Part shown: piece after piece, positions 20,953 to 29,144 of the stretch | Layout: each line of letters starts with the position of its first letter | Position numbering within the stretch: position 1 is the stretch's first letter | From: a bacterium | Lineage (GTDB): Bacteria > SM23-81 > DAOVCL01 | Assembly: GCA_029932675.1 (NCBI GenBank) | Contig: JAOZPP010000036.1 | Span: forward strand, 1 to 30,277 | Direction of reading: 5' to 3' | Length of the DNA stretch: 30,277 nucleotides | Position numbers and translations under genes: made by a program | The notes under the pieces: model-generated | Databases searched by the model: none | What the model was told of the DNA's origin: nothing | Seen by the model: only the letters and a program-made list of their open reading frames with translations

Positions 20953-22069
20953 TAGTAACTTCCCTCTCCGGCAAGTAAAGGGAGACCTTTGTTCCCTTGT
21001 TGACCTGGCTGGTTATCTCCAAAATTCCATCGTGTTCTTTAACGATGCGCTCCGCAACAGTAAGCCCGAGCCCCACACCCACCGTCTTTTTAGTGGTCAC
21101 AAAGGGTTCCTTGACAATGGGCAAAAGTTCCTTTGGGATTCCTCTCCCATTATCGCGGATCTCTATAAGTATATAGCCCCTCCCCCTTACAACTCCTCTT
21201 CTCACTTGAATCTGGATCTTACCCCCTTCTCCAATCGCTTCAAAGGAGTTCTGCAGGAGGTTCACCAAAGCCTGTTCAAGCCTATAGGGATCTCCATGAA
21301 CGATAAGGGACTCTTCTGGGAGGTGAAGAGAAACCGCCTCTGCTACCGACTTTTCACTTGCCCCAACGAGGGAAATCACCTGCTGCAAAACCGTTTGCAG
21401 GGAGATAAGTTCCTGCCCACTGGTATTGAAATCAGGACGAATATATTCATGGAGCAGTTTGGTAACCTCCTGCATCTGATGGGCAGCACTCCGCGCTTTA
21501 AGGAGGCCTCTGAGCACCGGATCACCTTTGTCAAGTTGACTGATGGCTAACTCAAGGTAACCAGTAACTCCAGTCAACAGGTTGTTAAAATTGTGGGCAA
21601 TACCTTTGGTAAGGGTTTTTATGCTTGTCGCCCGCTGGGACTCCAGAAGCGCCTGCTGATAGGAAAGGTTCTCCTCATAGAGGCTCTTCATCCTCAATTG
21701 AGTCCTCACCCTGGCAATAAGTTCACTGATATCAAAGGGCTTACCTACATAATCGCTGGCCCCAAGTTCAAGGCCAAGTAGTTTGTCCCTTTTTCCCGTC
21801 TTGGCAGTTAAAAATATCACCGGAACAAGTTTGAAGCGGGGATCATCCTTTATCCTTCGGCAGGTTTCGAATCCATCCATTCTAGGCATGATTACATCTA
21901 ACAAAAACAGGTCGGGAGTCTCCTCCTCAACAAGCTCCAACACCTGAATCCCATCTTTAGCTTCCAATATCCTATAACCCTCTTTCTGCAATGCTCTCCG
22001 TAAGAGAGTAAGATTGAGGGGCGAGTCATCAGCAACGAGGATTAACTGAGAATCACTATTTTCCGCCAT
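20942..22069 (-). CDS. REC-histidine kinase fusion (receiver first)
   Basis: The 375-residue soluble protein starts with a receiver domain (Asp58 in 'LFLLDVIMPRMDG', Lys in 'VGKPF'). A linker helix leads to a HisKA-type dimerisation region with His159 in 'KGIAHNFNNLLTGVTG', and then to an ATPase domain ('NLLQNSFEAIGEGG', 'DNGRGIPKE', 'GLGLTVAERI'). The HNFNN H-box marks the same kinase subgroup as the next gene. Receiver-kinase proteins without a DNA-binding output relay phosphate from another kinase or respond to it. The neighbouring V4R-PAS kinase, 98 bp upstream on the same strand, is a candidate partner. The start has AAGGAAG before ATG. It overlaps clc by 11 bp. Confidence 0.9.
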   Translation of the reverse strand: MAENSDSQLILVADDSPLNLTLLRRALQKEGYRILEAKDGIQVLELVEEETPDLFLLDVIMPRMDGFETCRRIKDDPRFKLVPVIFLTAKTGKRDKLLGLELGASDYVGKPFDISELIARVRTQLRMKSLYEENLSYQQALLESQRATSIKTLTKGIAHNFNNLLTGVTGYLELAISQLDKGDPVLRGLLKARSAAHQMQEVTKLLHEYIRPDFNTSGQELISLQTVLQQVISLVGASEKSVAEAVSLHLPEESLIVHGDPYRLEQALVNLLQNSFEAIGEGGKIQIQVRRGVVRGRGYILIEIRDNGRGIPKELLPIVKEPFVTTKKTVGVGLGLTVAERIVKEHDGILEITSQVNKGTKVSLYLPEREVTNGG

Positions 22070-22167
22070 ATCTTCCTTACCCCCTATACATACCTAAAAG
22101 TAGAGGTGGACAGAGCTAAAATCCACCAAAACAGATACATAATACCTCCTTCACCGGGAAAGAGGGG

Positions 22168-24813
22168 CTAACCATCCAAGACCTTCCTTACCTTCTTGGA
22201 TATCTCTTCTAAGGAAAATGGCTTATGGAGAAAGTCATTTACCCCTAAATCCAAAATCTCCTGAGCAGCCGCATCCCGGGAATAACCACTGGCCAGCAAT
22301 GTCTTCACCTTCGGGTTGATCTTCTTCAGCTCCTGGTAGGTCTCCCTTCCTCCCATCTTAGGCATTATCATATCCACAATCACCAGATCTATCTTCGCCA
22401 GATATTTCCGGTATAGCTCTATTGCCTCTTGCCCATCAGAGGCTAAGAGCACCTCGTATCCCAAATCCTCCAAAATCTCTTTCATCAGCTCGCGGAGGAT
22501 CTCCTCATCATCGACTACCAAAATGGATGCTGATCCAGTTACCATATCTATCTTCTCCTCTTGAAATTGGGGTGATTCCTCTGCAGAAAGGGGAAGATAA
22601 ATCTCAAAGGTGGTTCCCTTCCCCAACCTGCTATTACAGGAGATATACCCACCATGGTTCTTCACAATGCCATAGACCATGGATAGGCCTAATCCTGTAC
22701 CCTTGCCTCGTTCCTTTGTAGTGAAGAATGGATCGAAGATCTTGGCCTTAGTCTCCTCATCCATCCCCATACCAGTATCGGAGACGATTACACGCACATA
22801 GTCTCCGGGAGTTGAACCCAAATGTTCGGAGACAAACCTCTCATCCAAATGAATTATCTGGGAACAGATGGTCAACTCTCCGCCATCAGGCATAGCGTCC
22901 TGAGCGTTTACACAAAGGTTCATGAGAACTTGCCCCAGTTGACTTGGGTCCCCCTTGGTAATGAGTTTCTCCTCACATAGATCAGCGATGATTTTGATCT
23001 TCTTATCCATGGAGGCCACAAGCAGTTCCACCACCTCCCTGATTAGCTGATTGATATCCACGGGTTTGACCTCATACTTGCCTTGACGGGCAAACCCTAA
23101 CAGCCTGTTTACCAACTCTGCAGCTCTACTGCTTGCCCTCTCGATAAGCTCCACATACTTCCGATGGGGATCTTCTAAGGGCAATTTACTCAGGAGTAGG
23201 GAAGAGTAGCCAAGAATGCCTCCTAAAAGGTTGTTAAAATCGTGAGCGATCCCGCCAGCCAAAGTGCCAATAGCCTCCAATTTCTGGGCCTGGCGGAGTT
23301 GGCTCTCTAACCTATCCCTCTCCTTCTCTACCTGCTTGCGCTTGGTGATGTCCCGGTAGATGGCATAACCAGCCACCTGTCCACCGGTAAGCTTGATCGG
23401 CGTGCCCAGAATGGAGACATCCACCAGTGAGCCATCTTTCCGCCGACGCACACTCTCTAAGGCAATTTCTCCCCCGGCTAATACCTTTTTAGTCAAGGAG
23501 CAAGCCTCCCGACTAAGATCTCGCGGCGCGAGAAGCTCATCAATCCGTTTACCCAGTATCTCATCTGCTTCATAGCCAAACATTTTAGTAAACCCATTGT
23601 TTACCCTAAGTACTCGGCTCTCCCCGTCGACCACAACAATCGCCTCCGGGGATCCTTCAAATAGCTGCTCAAAATATGCCTTCTCTACCCGCAGCGCCTC
23701 CTCCATCCTTTTACGCTTAGTGATATCGGTCAATATCGTTCCAAACTCCCCCCTGCGGAGGGAGAAGACAGAGACACTGAAATATTTCTCCATGGGCGGG
23801 AAATATGCTTCGAACTTCACTGGCACCCCTGTCTTTGCCACCTGGGAATAGGTCTCCAGATAAGGAGCCTCCCTGGTGCCATAAAGAGCTGTTGCCCTCT
23901 GTCCGATAGCCCTCTCTCGCTTTATCCCCAAGATCGATTCAAATTGGGGGTTTACATCCCGGATGACATAATCGATGGGCTTCCTCTCCTTATCATAGAG
24001 GATTTCATGTAGAGCCACACCCTCGTTCATATTGTCAAACAGCGTCCTATACTTCTCCTCACTCTCCTTCACCGCATCGAGTTGGGTTTTTAATTGCTTC
24101 CGCAGATAAAGCGATGGAATTTCATACCTTCCAGCTACTTTAGTAATTTGATGATTTTCTCTTAGGTATTTTTTAATGTACCCTTCAATCTTCGTTGGGG
24201 GAGCCATAATGAATCGGCAATGGTCGTCGCCCTTTGCCCGGCACATAATCTCTGAGGCCACTAGTTCAAGGCCAAATGACTCCTCACACCAACCGGAGGA
24301 ATAACCGGCGTTCATTATACACACTGGGAAATTTACCTTCCTCCCTGATTTTATCCAGGAGTCGGCCTCAAAGGAATATGGATGGTCATAGATGAGGTAA
24401 TAATTCTCATTGGCAATTGGATGGGATTCAGGAAGGATGTCCACAAATGCCCAACCGGTATAGGAGAAATGGATAGGCCCGGCGGATAGCTTCTCCACAG
24501 GATTCTTCAGCCCCATCTTCTTATGGAACTCCTTCGCATCCGCCTTGCCGATGGAGTGAGCTATATCAAAGAGGAGGTTTCTGGCTATCTTCAGAGCATC
24601 TTCCCTTTCGTCGCCTTTATATAAGTCCTTTACAGTATCGAAAAACTCAACGGACATTGCCGCTGCACGGACCAATATATACCTTTGATCAAGAACACTG
24701 ATCCTCCCCTCAGAAGCCAACTCCCTCTTCTGGCTGAAATACCTCCTCACACACCCCTCGGCCTTTCTAAAGATAGGTTCCAGTTTCTGAGGGACCTTCA
24801 CTGTCTCCAGCAT
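22168..24813 (-). CDS. Hybrid histidine kinase with XylR-N/V4R, two PAS, HisKA, HATPase and REC
   Basis: The 881-residue cytoplasmic hybrid kinase has several domains in order. A XylR-N/V4R sensory region covers about 30-215; its V4R part has 'GWCEESFG', '[11 protein letters not shown]' and Cys176, Cys191 and Cys199. PAS domains lie at about 250-368 and 378-492. HisKA has His524 in '[16 protein letters not shown]', followed by a HATPase ('[14 protein letters not shown]', '[14 protein letters not shown]') and a C-terminal receiver ('[14 protein letters not shown]', 'HKPF'). V4R domains bind small hydrophobic molecules in DmpR/XylR regulators, so a chemical ligand is likely, but none can be named. 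The ATG follows GGAGGG. It is divergently placed against the PilZ-kinase-regulator operon. Confidence 0.9.
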   Translation of the reverse strand: MLETVKVPQKLEPIFRKAEGCVRRYFSQKRELASEGRISVLDQRYILVRAAAMSVEFFDTVKDLYKGDEREDALKIARNLLFDIAHSIGKADAKEFHKKMGLKNPVEKLSAGPIHFSYTGWAFVDILPESHPIANENYYLIYDHPYSFEADSWIKSGRKVNFPVCIMNAGYSSGWCEESFGLELVASEIMCRAKGDDHCRFIMAPPTKIEGYIKKYLRENHQITKVAGRYEIPSLYLRKQLKTQLDAVKESEEKYRTLFDNMNEGVALHEILYDKERKPIDYVIRDVNPQFESILGIKRERAIGQRATALYGTREAPYLETYSQVAKTGVPVKFEAYFPPMEKYFSVSVFSLRRGEFGTILTDITKRKRMEEALRVEKAYFEQLFEGSPEAIVVVDGESRVLRVNNGFTKMFGYEADEILGKRIDELLAPRDLSREACSLTKKVLAGGEIALESVRRRKDGSLVDVSILGTPIKLTGGQVAGYAIYRDITKRKQVEKERDRLESQLRQAQKLEAIGTLAGGIAHDFNNLLGGILGYSSLLLSKLPLEDPHRKYVELIERASSRAAELVNRLLGFARQGKYEVKPVDINQLIREVVELLVASMDKKIKIIADLCEEKLITKGDPSQLGQVLMNLCVNAQDAMPDGGELTICSQIIHLDERFVSEHLGSTPGDYVRVIVSDTGMGMDEETKAKIFDPFFTTKERGKGTGLGLSMVYGIVKNHGGYISCNSRLGKGTTFEIYLPLSAEESPQFQEEKIDMVTGSASILVVDDEEILRELMKEILEDLGYEVLLASDGQEAIELYRKYLAKIDLVIVDMIMPKMGGRETYQELKKINPKVKTLLASGYSRDAAAQEILDLGVNDFLHKPFSLEEISKKVRKVLDG

Positions 24814-24950
24814 CTTATTCCCTCCTCTAATCAGGGCCGATGGTTACTCCTATCCAGATCGAAGTCCCCATCCCGGCACACTCCCACTCACTATCCTTCC
24901 CCTATCCATATATCGGCAGATTGAAAGGAAACTTTAGCACTTTCTTCTCC

Positions 24951-24984
24951 TGAGGCATAGTGCCTCATGGGGAAAAAAGCCCCA
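24951..24984. repeat. Two adjacent palindromes, possible operator
   Basis: TGAGGCA-TAG-TGCCTCA (24951-24967) is a perfect 7-bp inverted repeat. It is followed at once by TGGGG-(7)-CCCCA (24968-24984). Placed between divergent regulator genes, they could bind a dimeric regulator or form tandem RNA hairpins. No cognate protein is suggested by the sequence. Confidence 0.4.
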
Positions 24985-25043
24985 CATTGAAGAAACCCCT
25001 TATAAAAAAACTAACTAACCAATTGGAGAATTTCTTTTGTAGC

Positions 25044-25073
25044 TTTTTGCCCCAATTATTTTGGAGGCAAAAA
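25044..25073. repeat. 12-bp hairpin with one bulge
   Basis: TTTTTGCC (25044-25051) pairs with GGCAAAAA (25066-25073), and the inner CCAA/TTGG extends the stem around a single bulged A and a 5-base loop. The stem ends are A/T-only. It lies 56 bp upstream of the sigma-54-like promoter, a range where activator-binding sites usually lie. It could also be a terminator for transcripts running in either direction. Confidence 0.35.
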
Positions 25074-25128
25074 TTTCCCTCCAGTGGTAAGTTATTGCCT
25101 ATCTGTAAATTATCATCCTAAAGGAACT

Positions 25129-25144
25129 TGGTATATTATTTGCT
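25129..25144 (+). promoter_or_regulatory. Candidate sigma-54 promoter for PilZ-kinase-regulator operon
   Basis: TGGTATATTATTTGCT matches the sigma-54 pattern at TGG, at the A of the CAC block, at R and at the whole TTGCT, with the required GG-N10-GC spacing. The two C residues of CAC are replaced by T. The ATG of the PilZ gene lies 91 bp downstream. The operon encodes a sigma-54 activator, so autoregulation is possible. Confidence 0.5.
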
Positions 25145-25234
25145 TAAAAACGATGATGAGGAAGCAATAATTCACTGGGTCAAGGAGCTACATCTACCTC
25201 ACCTACCCAAGAATTTGGGCGATGAGAAATCACA

Positions 25235-25903
25235 ATGACTGAAATGCTCGTGAAAGAGGGGAAAATGTTATTCAAACGTAATCAACTTCTCCTCATGGAA
25301 GTCGAGGGAAGGAACTATCCAGTGCGGGTAAAAGGGATAAACAAAGAGGGATTGAAGGTTACCCCCCCCTTCGAAAAGGGGAATCCAATTAGGGTGAAAA
25401 TGGGAGAAAAAATTAGGATTAGGCTTCTCACAAATAAGTCTGTCTGCCTCTTTCAAACAAGGGTATTAGATCTTAATTATCAAAATGAAAATCCGGCTAT
25501 TCTCCTCTCCATTCCTCAAGACTTCACGGAGAAAACAGTAACCAGGGGAGGGTTTAGGCTTCAGGAGAAGATAAACGTGCGTTGCTTTACCCCAAGGGGG
25601 GAGGCTTTAAAAACAAGTAAAGACATCAGCAATAGGGGAATCTTACTATTGGGATTCCATAAAGGAGAGATCAAGGAGGAGGAGAAGTTCAAATTAGAGA
25701 TACTCCTTCCCGAGGAAGAACCGATCCCTGCCCTGGGCCAGGTAAAGAGGCTCACAGGTCAAGATAAAAATGAACTGGCTGCTGCAATCGAGTTCTTAAT
25801 CATAACCCACAAGGACAGGGAGAGGCTTACCCACTGGCTTTTTAAACTCGACCGCCTACAAAGAAGGGCCAAACTTGCCTCAAGTAGTAAGGAAACTGAA
25901 TAA
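25235..25903 (+). CDS. YcgR-like PilZ-domain c-di-GMP receptor (second copy)
   Basis: The 222-residue protein has a YcgR-like N-terminal barrel (about 14-95) and a PilZ domain (about 100-210). The c-di-GMP motifs are intact: R104-G-G-F-R108 and D130-I-S-N-R-G135. It resembles the protein at 1827-2504 in layout, but the residues around the motifs differ, so it is not a recent copy. It is the first gene of an operon with a FleS/FlrB-like kinase, a FleR/FlrC-like regulator and, further on, flgB, so a flagellar brake role is plausible. ATG 25235 has a weak ribosome site; ATG 25265 has GAGGGG upstream and may be the real start. Confidence 0.87.
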   Translation: MTEMLVKEGKMLFKRNQLLLMEVEGRNYPVRVKGINKEGLKVTPPFEKGNPIRVKMGEKIRIRLLTNKSVCLFQTRVLDLNYQNENPAILLSIPQDFTEKTVTRGGFRLQEKINVRCFTPRGEALKTSKDISNRGILLLGFHKGEIKEEEKFKLEILLPEEEPIPALGQVKRLTGQDKNELAAAIEFLIITHKDRERLTHWLFKLDRLQRRAKLASSSKETE

Positions 25904-25928
25904 AAAATTAAGGGGAGGAATTTGCCCC

Positions 25929-26972
25929 TTGACCGAAGAGGGATATTTCACCCAGACCATCCTCCAGGAGTTGGAGAACGGCCTGGTCATTCTAAACCGG
26001 GAAGGACAGATAATCGAGTTCAACCCAGCAGCTCAAAGGATTACCGGTTACCAAAGGGAAGAGGTCATAGGAAGGTTTTACCGGGAGATCTGGGGGGTTG
26101 ACCCCCCACCTGCAACCCAGGAGAGGGAAACCTCAATTGGGAGCAAAAAGGTTTCCATAAAGTCAAAGATCTCCCCGGTTATCAACGAGGCAGGAGAACT
26201 CTTAGGGTGGGTAGACATATTTCAAGATCTCTCCCCAGTGCAGGAAAAAATGGCTTTAGCCGAGGTGGGAGAGGCTGCAGCACAAGTCGCCCATGAGATA
26301 AAAAACCCCTTAGGGGGGATAAAGGGATTTGCCAGTCTCCTTAAGAGAGAGGCAAGAGAGGAGTCCCAAGAGAGGTTAATAACCCATATAGCTGAGGGGA
26401 TAGCCAATATAGACAAGTTGGTAAATGACCTCCTGGACTTCACCCGCCCTCAACCCCAACCAAAACAGTTGGTCGATTTAAACTTAATAGCCCAAGAGGC
26501 ACTCACCCTCTTAGCTCAAGAGGCAGATCTAAGGAAGATAGCGGTAGAGAGCCAGATGAAGGGGAAAGGGATGAAGATAGAAGGTCATAGCCTAAAATTG
26601 AGACAAGCTATTCTCAATCTTCTCCTCAATGCAGTGCAGGCTATGCCCCAAGGAGGAAAGGTAGTAATAAAGACCTTCCGCAGAGGGGAAAGGGCCTCCA
26701 TCTCTATCTCCGATACTGGTTGTGGTATCCCTCCTCAGTTTAAGGACCAAATATTCAAACCATTCTTCAGCAAAAGAGAAGGGGGAACAGGGCTCGGACT
26801 GGCTTTAGTAAGAAGAATAGTATCAGCTCATCAGGGAGAAATATCCCTTCGGAGTAAGGTGGGAAAGGGAACAACTGTCTCCCTGTACTTTCCCCTTCCC
26901 TCTTCCTCTGAAAAAAGCCCCACAAAAATTAGGGATAGGTCTTCAAATCTCCGCTCCCGGAAGAACAAATAG
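25929..26972 (+). CDS. PAS histidine kinase, FleS/FlrB-like
   Basis: The soluble kinase of about 347 residues has an N-terminal PAS domain ('GLVILNREGQIIEFNPAAQ', 'RITGYQREEVIGR'), a HisKA domain with His122 in 'AAAQVAHEIKNPLGGIKG', and an ATPase domain ('NLLLNAVQAMPQGG', 'DTGCGIPPQ', 'GGTGLGLALVRRI'). It has no membrane segment. Size and domain order match the flagellar kinases FleS/FlrB, which phosphorylate FleR/FlrC; the next gene is such a regulator, 16 bp downstream. TTG 25929 has AGGGGAGGA about nine bases upstream and is preferred. TTG 25875, inside the PilZ gene, is the longer alternative. The flagellar link rests on the neighbours. Confidence 0.87.
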   Translation: MTEEGYFTQTILQELENGLVILNREGQIIEFNPAAQRITGYQREEVIGRFYREIWGVDPPPATQERETSIGSKKVSIKSKISPVINEAGELLGWVDIFQDLSPVQEKMALAEVGEAAAQVAHEIKNPLGGIKGFASLLKREAREESQERLITHIAEGIANIDKLVNDLLDFTRPQPQPKQLVDLNLIAQEALTLLAQEADLRKIAVESQMKGKGMKIEGHSLKLRQAILNLLLNAVQAMPQGGKVVIKTFRRGERASISISDTGCGIPPQFKDQIFKPFFSKREGGTGLGLALVRRIVSAHQGEISLRSKVGKGTTVSLYFPLPSSSEKSPTKIRDRSSNLRSRKNK

Positions 26973-26988
26973 TGAAAAGGAGGAAACC

Positions 26989-28356
26989 TTGGAACCCATA
27001 AATCTTCTTGTAGTTGAGGATGACCCTCTGATGAGGGAATTTATCTATCAGACCCTTTCACAGGGGTCCTACATTGTAGAGACCGCGTCCAAAGGGGGCG
27101 AAGCCAAGAAGATGGTAGAGAAAAAGCCGTACCATTTGGCTATTCTTGACATAAAGTTGCCCGATCTCAGCGGGCTGGAGCTGCTCTCTCATCTAAAGAA
27201 GATCTCCCCTTCTACAGAGGTAGTAATGATGACCGCCTACGCCACAATCGAGGGAGCTGTACAGGCAGTAAAGAAGGGTGCTTCAAACTATTTACGCAAG
27301 CCATTTTCCGCCGAAGAATTAGAAACAGCCGTTCAGATGTCCTTAGACTATCAGAGGCTAAGAGAGGAGAACAAAAGGTTGAGAGGCCAATTGAACCTCC
27401 AAGCGGGTTATGGAATGATGATAGGAAAAGACAAGAAGATGCAGGAGGTTTACAAATTGATTGACTTAGTCGCTCAGAGCCATTCCACCGTCCTTATCCA
27501 AGGGGAAAGCGGCACGGGAAAGGAACTGGTAGCCAGGGCCATTCACCAGGTAAGTCCTCGCCGGGAGAACCCCTTCATTAGCATAAACTGCGCTGCTGTG
27601 CCTGATAACCTCTTGGAGTCGGAGCTTTTCGGCCACGAGAAGGGGGCATTTACCGGGGCCATCTCCCGGCGGAAGGGTAAGTTCGAGCTAGCTGATGGCG
27701 GGACCATCCTCTTAGACGAGATCGGGGAGATGAGCCTCGGACTACAGGCGAAACTACTGAGGGTCTTGCAGGAGTTCGAATTCTACAGGGTTGGGGGTTC
27801 AGAGCCAATAAAGGTTGACGTGCGAGTAATAGCTACTACGAACCAGAACCTCAAAGAGGCGATAAAGGAAGGGAAGTTCAGGGAGGACCTCTTCTTCAGG
27901 CTAAATGTAGTGAAGATTAACTTGCCCCCACTGAGGGAGAGGAGAAATGACATTCCACTCCTCGCTGAATATTTCCTGAAGAAATACAGGGAACTATATC
28001 ACAAGGAGATGTCCTCAATCTCTAAGGAGGCGATGGAGATCCTTCTCAAATATGACTGGCCAGGGAACGTAAGAGAACTGGAGAACCAAATGGAAAGGGC
28101 CATTGTACTAAACTCAGTCCCGGAGGTGAGACCAGAACATCTTAGCCTTCACTATGACCTCCGCCTGGAGAAAACTAACTCATTCTCCGGATTAGTAGGC
28201 CTTTCCCTGAGGGAAGTAGAGAAGAATCTTCTCTTGAAGACCTTAGAGGCAGAGGGGGGAAACCGCACTAAGACCGCCAAGGTGTTGGGGATAACGGTGC
28301 GCACCCTGAGGAACAAGCTCAAAGAATATAGGGAGGAGGGGTGGAGGGGAAAATAA
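26989..28356 (+). CDS. Sigma-54-dependent response regulator, FleR/FlrC-like
   Basis: This 455-residue NtrC-family activator has a receiver domain (acidic residues Glu10-Asp11-Asp12, phospho-acceptor Asp54 in 'LAILDIKLPDLSG', 'RKPF'). Its AAA+ domain has Walker A 'GESGTGKE' (172-179), the sigma-54 contact loop GAFTGA (219-224) and 'RLNVVKINLPPLRERRNDIP' region. A Fis-type helix-turn-helix ('NRTKTAKVLGITVRTLRNKL') ends the protein. It starts at TTG 26989 behind AAAGGAGGA. The kinase just upstream is the likely partner. Downstream a sigma-54-like element precedes flgB, the usual kind of target for FlrC/FleR. It is clearly different from the PilR-like protein, whose loop is GSFTGA. Confidence 0.9.
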   Translation: MEPINLLVVEDDPLMREFIYQTLSQGSYIVETASKGGEAKKMVEKKPYHLAILDIKLPDLSGLELLSHLKKISPSTEVVMMTAYATIEGAVQAVKKGASNYLRKPFSAEELETAVQMSLDYQRLREENKRLRGQLNLQAGYGMMIGKDKKMQEVYKLIDLVAQSHSTVLIQGESGTGKELVARAIHQVSPRRENPFISINCAAVPDNLLESELFGHEKGAFTGAISRRKGKFELADGGTILLDEIGEMSLGLQAKLLRVLQEFEFYRVGGSEPIKVDVRVIATTNQNLKEAIKEGKFREDLFFRLNVVKINLPPLRERRNDIPLLAEYFLKKYRELYHKEMSSISKEAMEILLKYDWPGNVRELENQMERAIVLNSVPEVRPEHLSLHYDLRLEKTNSFSGLVGLSLREVEKNLLLKTLEAEGGNRTKTAKVLGITVRTLRNKLKEYREEGWRGK

Positions 28357-28457
28357 GACCGGGTGGAGGAAAAATTTACCCCCACCTCATACCCTATGAA
28401 GACTAGTATCTCTTCAGTTCCTCAACCCAAAAGGCCCCTTAGATCCGGCAACCATAT

Positions 28458-28473
28458 AGGTATGAATTTTGCA
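28458..28473 (+). promoter_or_regulatory. Candidate sigma-54 promoter upstream of flgB
   Basis: AGGTATGAATTTTGCA keeps the GG-N10-GC spacing and the TTGCA half of a sigma-54 promoter. Like the element at 25129 it reads GGTAT where the consensus has GGCAC. It lies in the 266-bp gap after the FleR/FlrC-like gene and about 150 bp before flgB. No better promoter was seen in this gap. Confidence 0.42.
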
Positions 28474-28622
28474 ATTCGACATAGAGGAACTGAGAAGGGG
28501 TTTTATTCCATCTCCTCTGATTGGAATGATCGGAAGGACAAAGATCAGTGCTATCACCCTCGAAGGATTTCCCCTGATCCATAGAAGTCGGTTTTTAACA
28601 ACTACTTAAAAAGGAGGTCAAT

Positions 28623-29033
28623 CTGGGTGATTTCATCTTCAATGATCCATCTATTCCCTCTCTAAAAAAGGGAATGGATGTTTATGCCTTGCGGCAAAAG
28701 GTAATCGCCAATAATATCGCTAACCTAACCACCCCCGGATTTCGAGCAAAGAGAGTCAAGTTTGAGGATATCCTCTCCTCTAAGCTCAAGAAGGGGAGGA
28801 AGCTCAAGGGAAGAAGGACTAACCTTCATCACCTACCCATAGGTCAACTGGATATACGAAAGGTAAAGCCAAAGATAGTGAATGCAGGAACCGGTTACTT
28901 CAACGGGATAAATGACGTCAACATCGACTTGGAGATGACCAATCTGGCCCAAACCACGATTAGCTACGATGCGGCGGCAAAGCTCCTCTATGTAAAATAT
29001 CAGATCCTCCAGAAAAGCATAAGAGGTAGGTAA
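28623..29033 (+). CDS. flgB: Flagellar basal-body rod protein FlgB
   Basis: FlgB is a proximal rod protein of the flagellar basal body. The conserved N-terminus 'MDVYALRQKVIANNIANLTTPGF' (here split as 'ALRQKVIANNIAN' and 'TTPGFRAKRVKFEDIL') and the C-terminal 'DVNIDLEMTNLAQTTISYDAAAKLL' zone ('LEMTNLAQTTISYDAA') are diagnostic. The FlgB-like lead 'GDFIFNDPSIPSLKKG' lies upstream of the ATG at 28674 and in frame. The true start is therefore probably CTG 28623, four bases after AAGGAGGT; the nearby GTG (28627) is out of frame. That gives about 136 residues, a normal FlgB length. flgC and fliE, which usually follow, are absent; a minus-strand beta-helix gene lies there instead. Confidence 0.88.
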   Translation: MGDFIFNDPSIPSLKKGMDVYALRQKVIANNIANLTTPGFRAKRVKFEDILSSKLKKGRKLKGRRTNLHHLPIGQLDIRKVKPKIVNAGTGYFNGINDVNIDLEMTNLAQTTISYDAAAKLLYVKYQILQKSIRGR

Positions 29034-29045
29034 GGGAATAGAAGG

Positions 29046-29074
29046 AGTTGTGCGGTTTAGGGGACAACTTTTTT
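29046..29074 (+). terminator. Possible rho-independent terminator after flgB
   Basis: AGTTGT (29046-29051) and ACAACT (29064-29069) can pair around a 12-nt loop, followed by a run of six T (29069-29074). The stem is short and A/T-rich. The same place could be read as a ribosome site (AAGGAG) and GTG of a lost flgC, so this call is tentative. Confidence 0.42.
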
Positions 29075-29144
29075 GTTACAGCCTATTAGAAACTACTTAA
29101 ATCCTTATCTAGCGAAATGGGGGCAAACCTTCTATTGGTTAATT

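Larger units (their letters stand above)
24814..25234. other. Divergent intergenic region with inverted repeats and promoter
   Basis: This 421-bp space lies between two divergent operons. It contains two adjacent palindromes (24951-24984), a longer hairpin (25044-25073) and a sigma-54-like element (25129-25144) reading to the right. No convincing promoter for the leftward kinase gene was found, and no gene is seen. Confidence 0.6.

Noticed and set aside
24937-24952. Leftward sigma-54-like element (AGGAGAAGAAAGTGCT on the minus strand)
   Set aside because: Only the GG-N10-GC spacing and a few bases match; CAC and the first T of TTGC are lost, so it is too weak to call.
28363-28584. 73-codon frame between the FlrC-like gene and flgB
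   Set aside because: No ribosome site of note, no family resemblance, and it covers the likely promoter region.
29053-29103. Start of flgC (AAGGAG plus GTG)
   Set aside because: The frame ends after about 16 codons and does not show the FlgC N-terminal pattern; a terminator-like hairpin overlaps it. Kept only as a hint of rearrangement.
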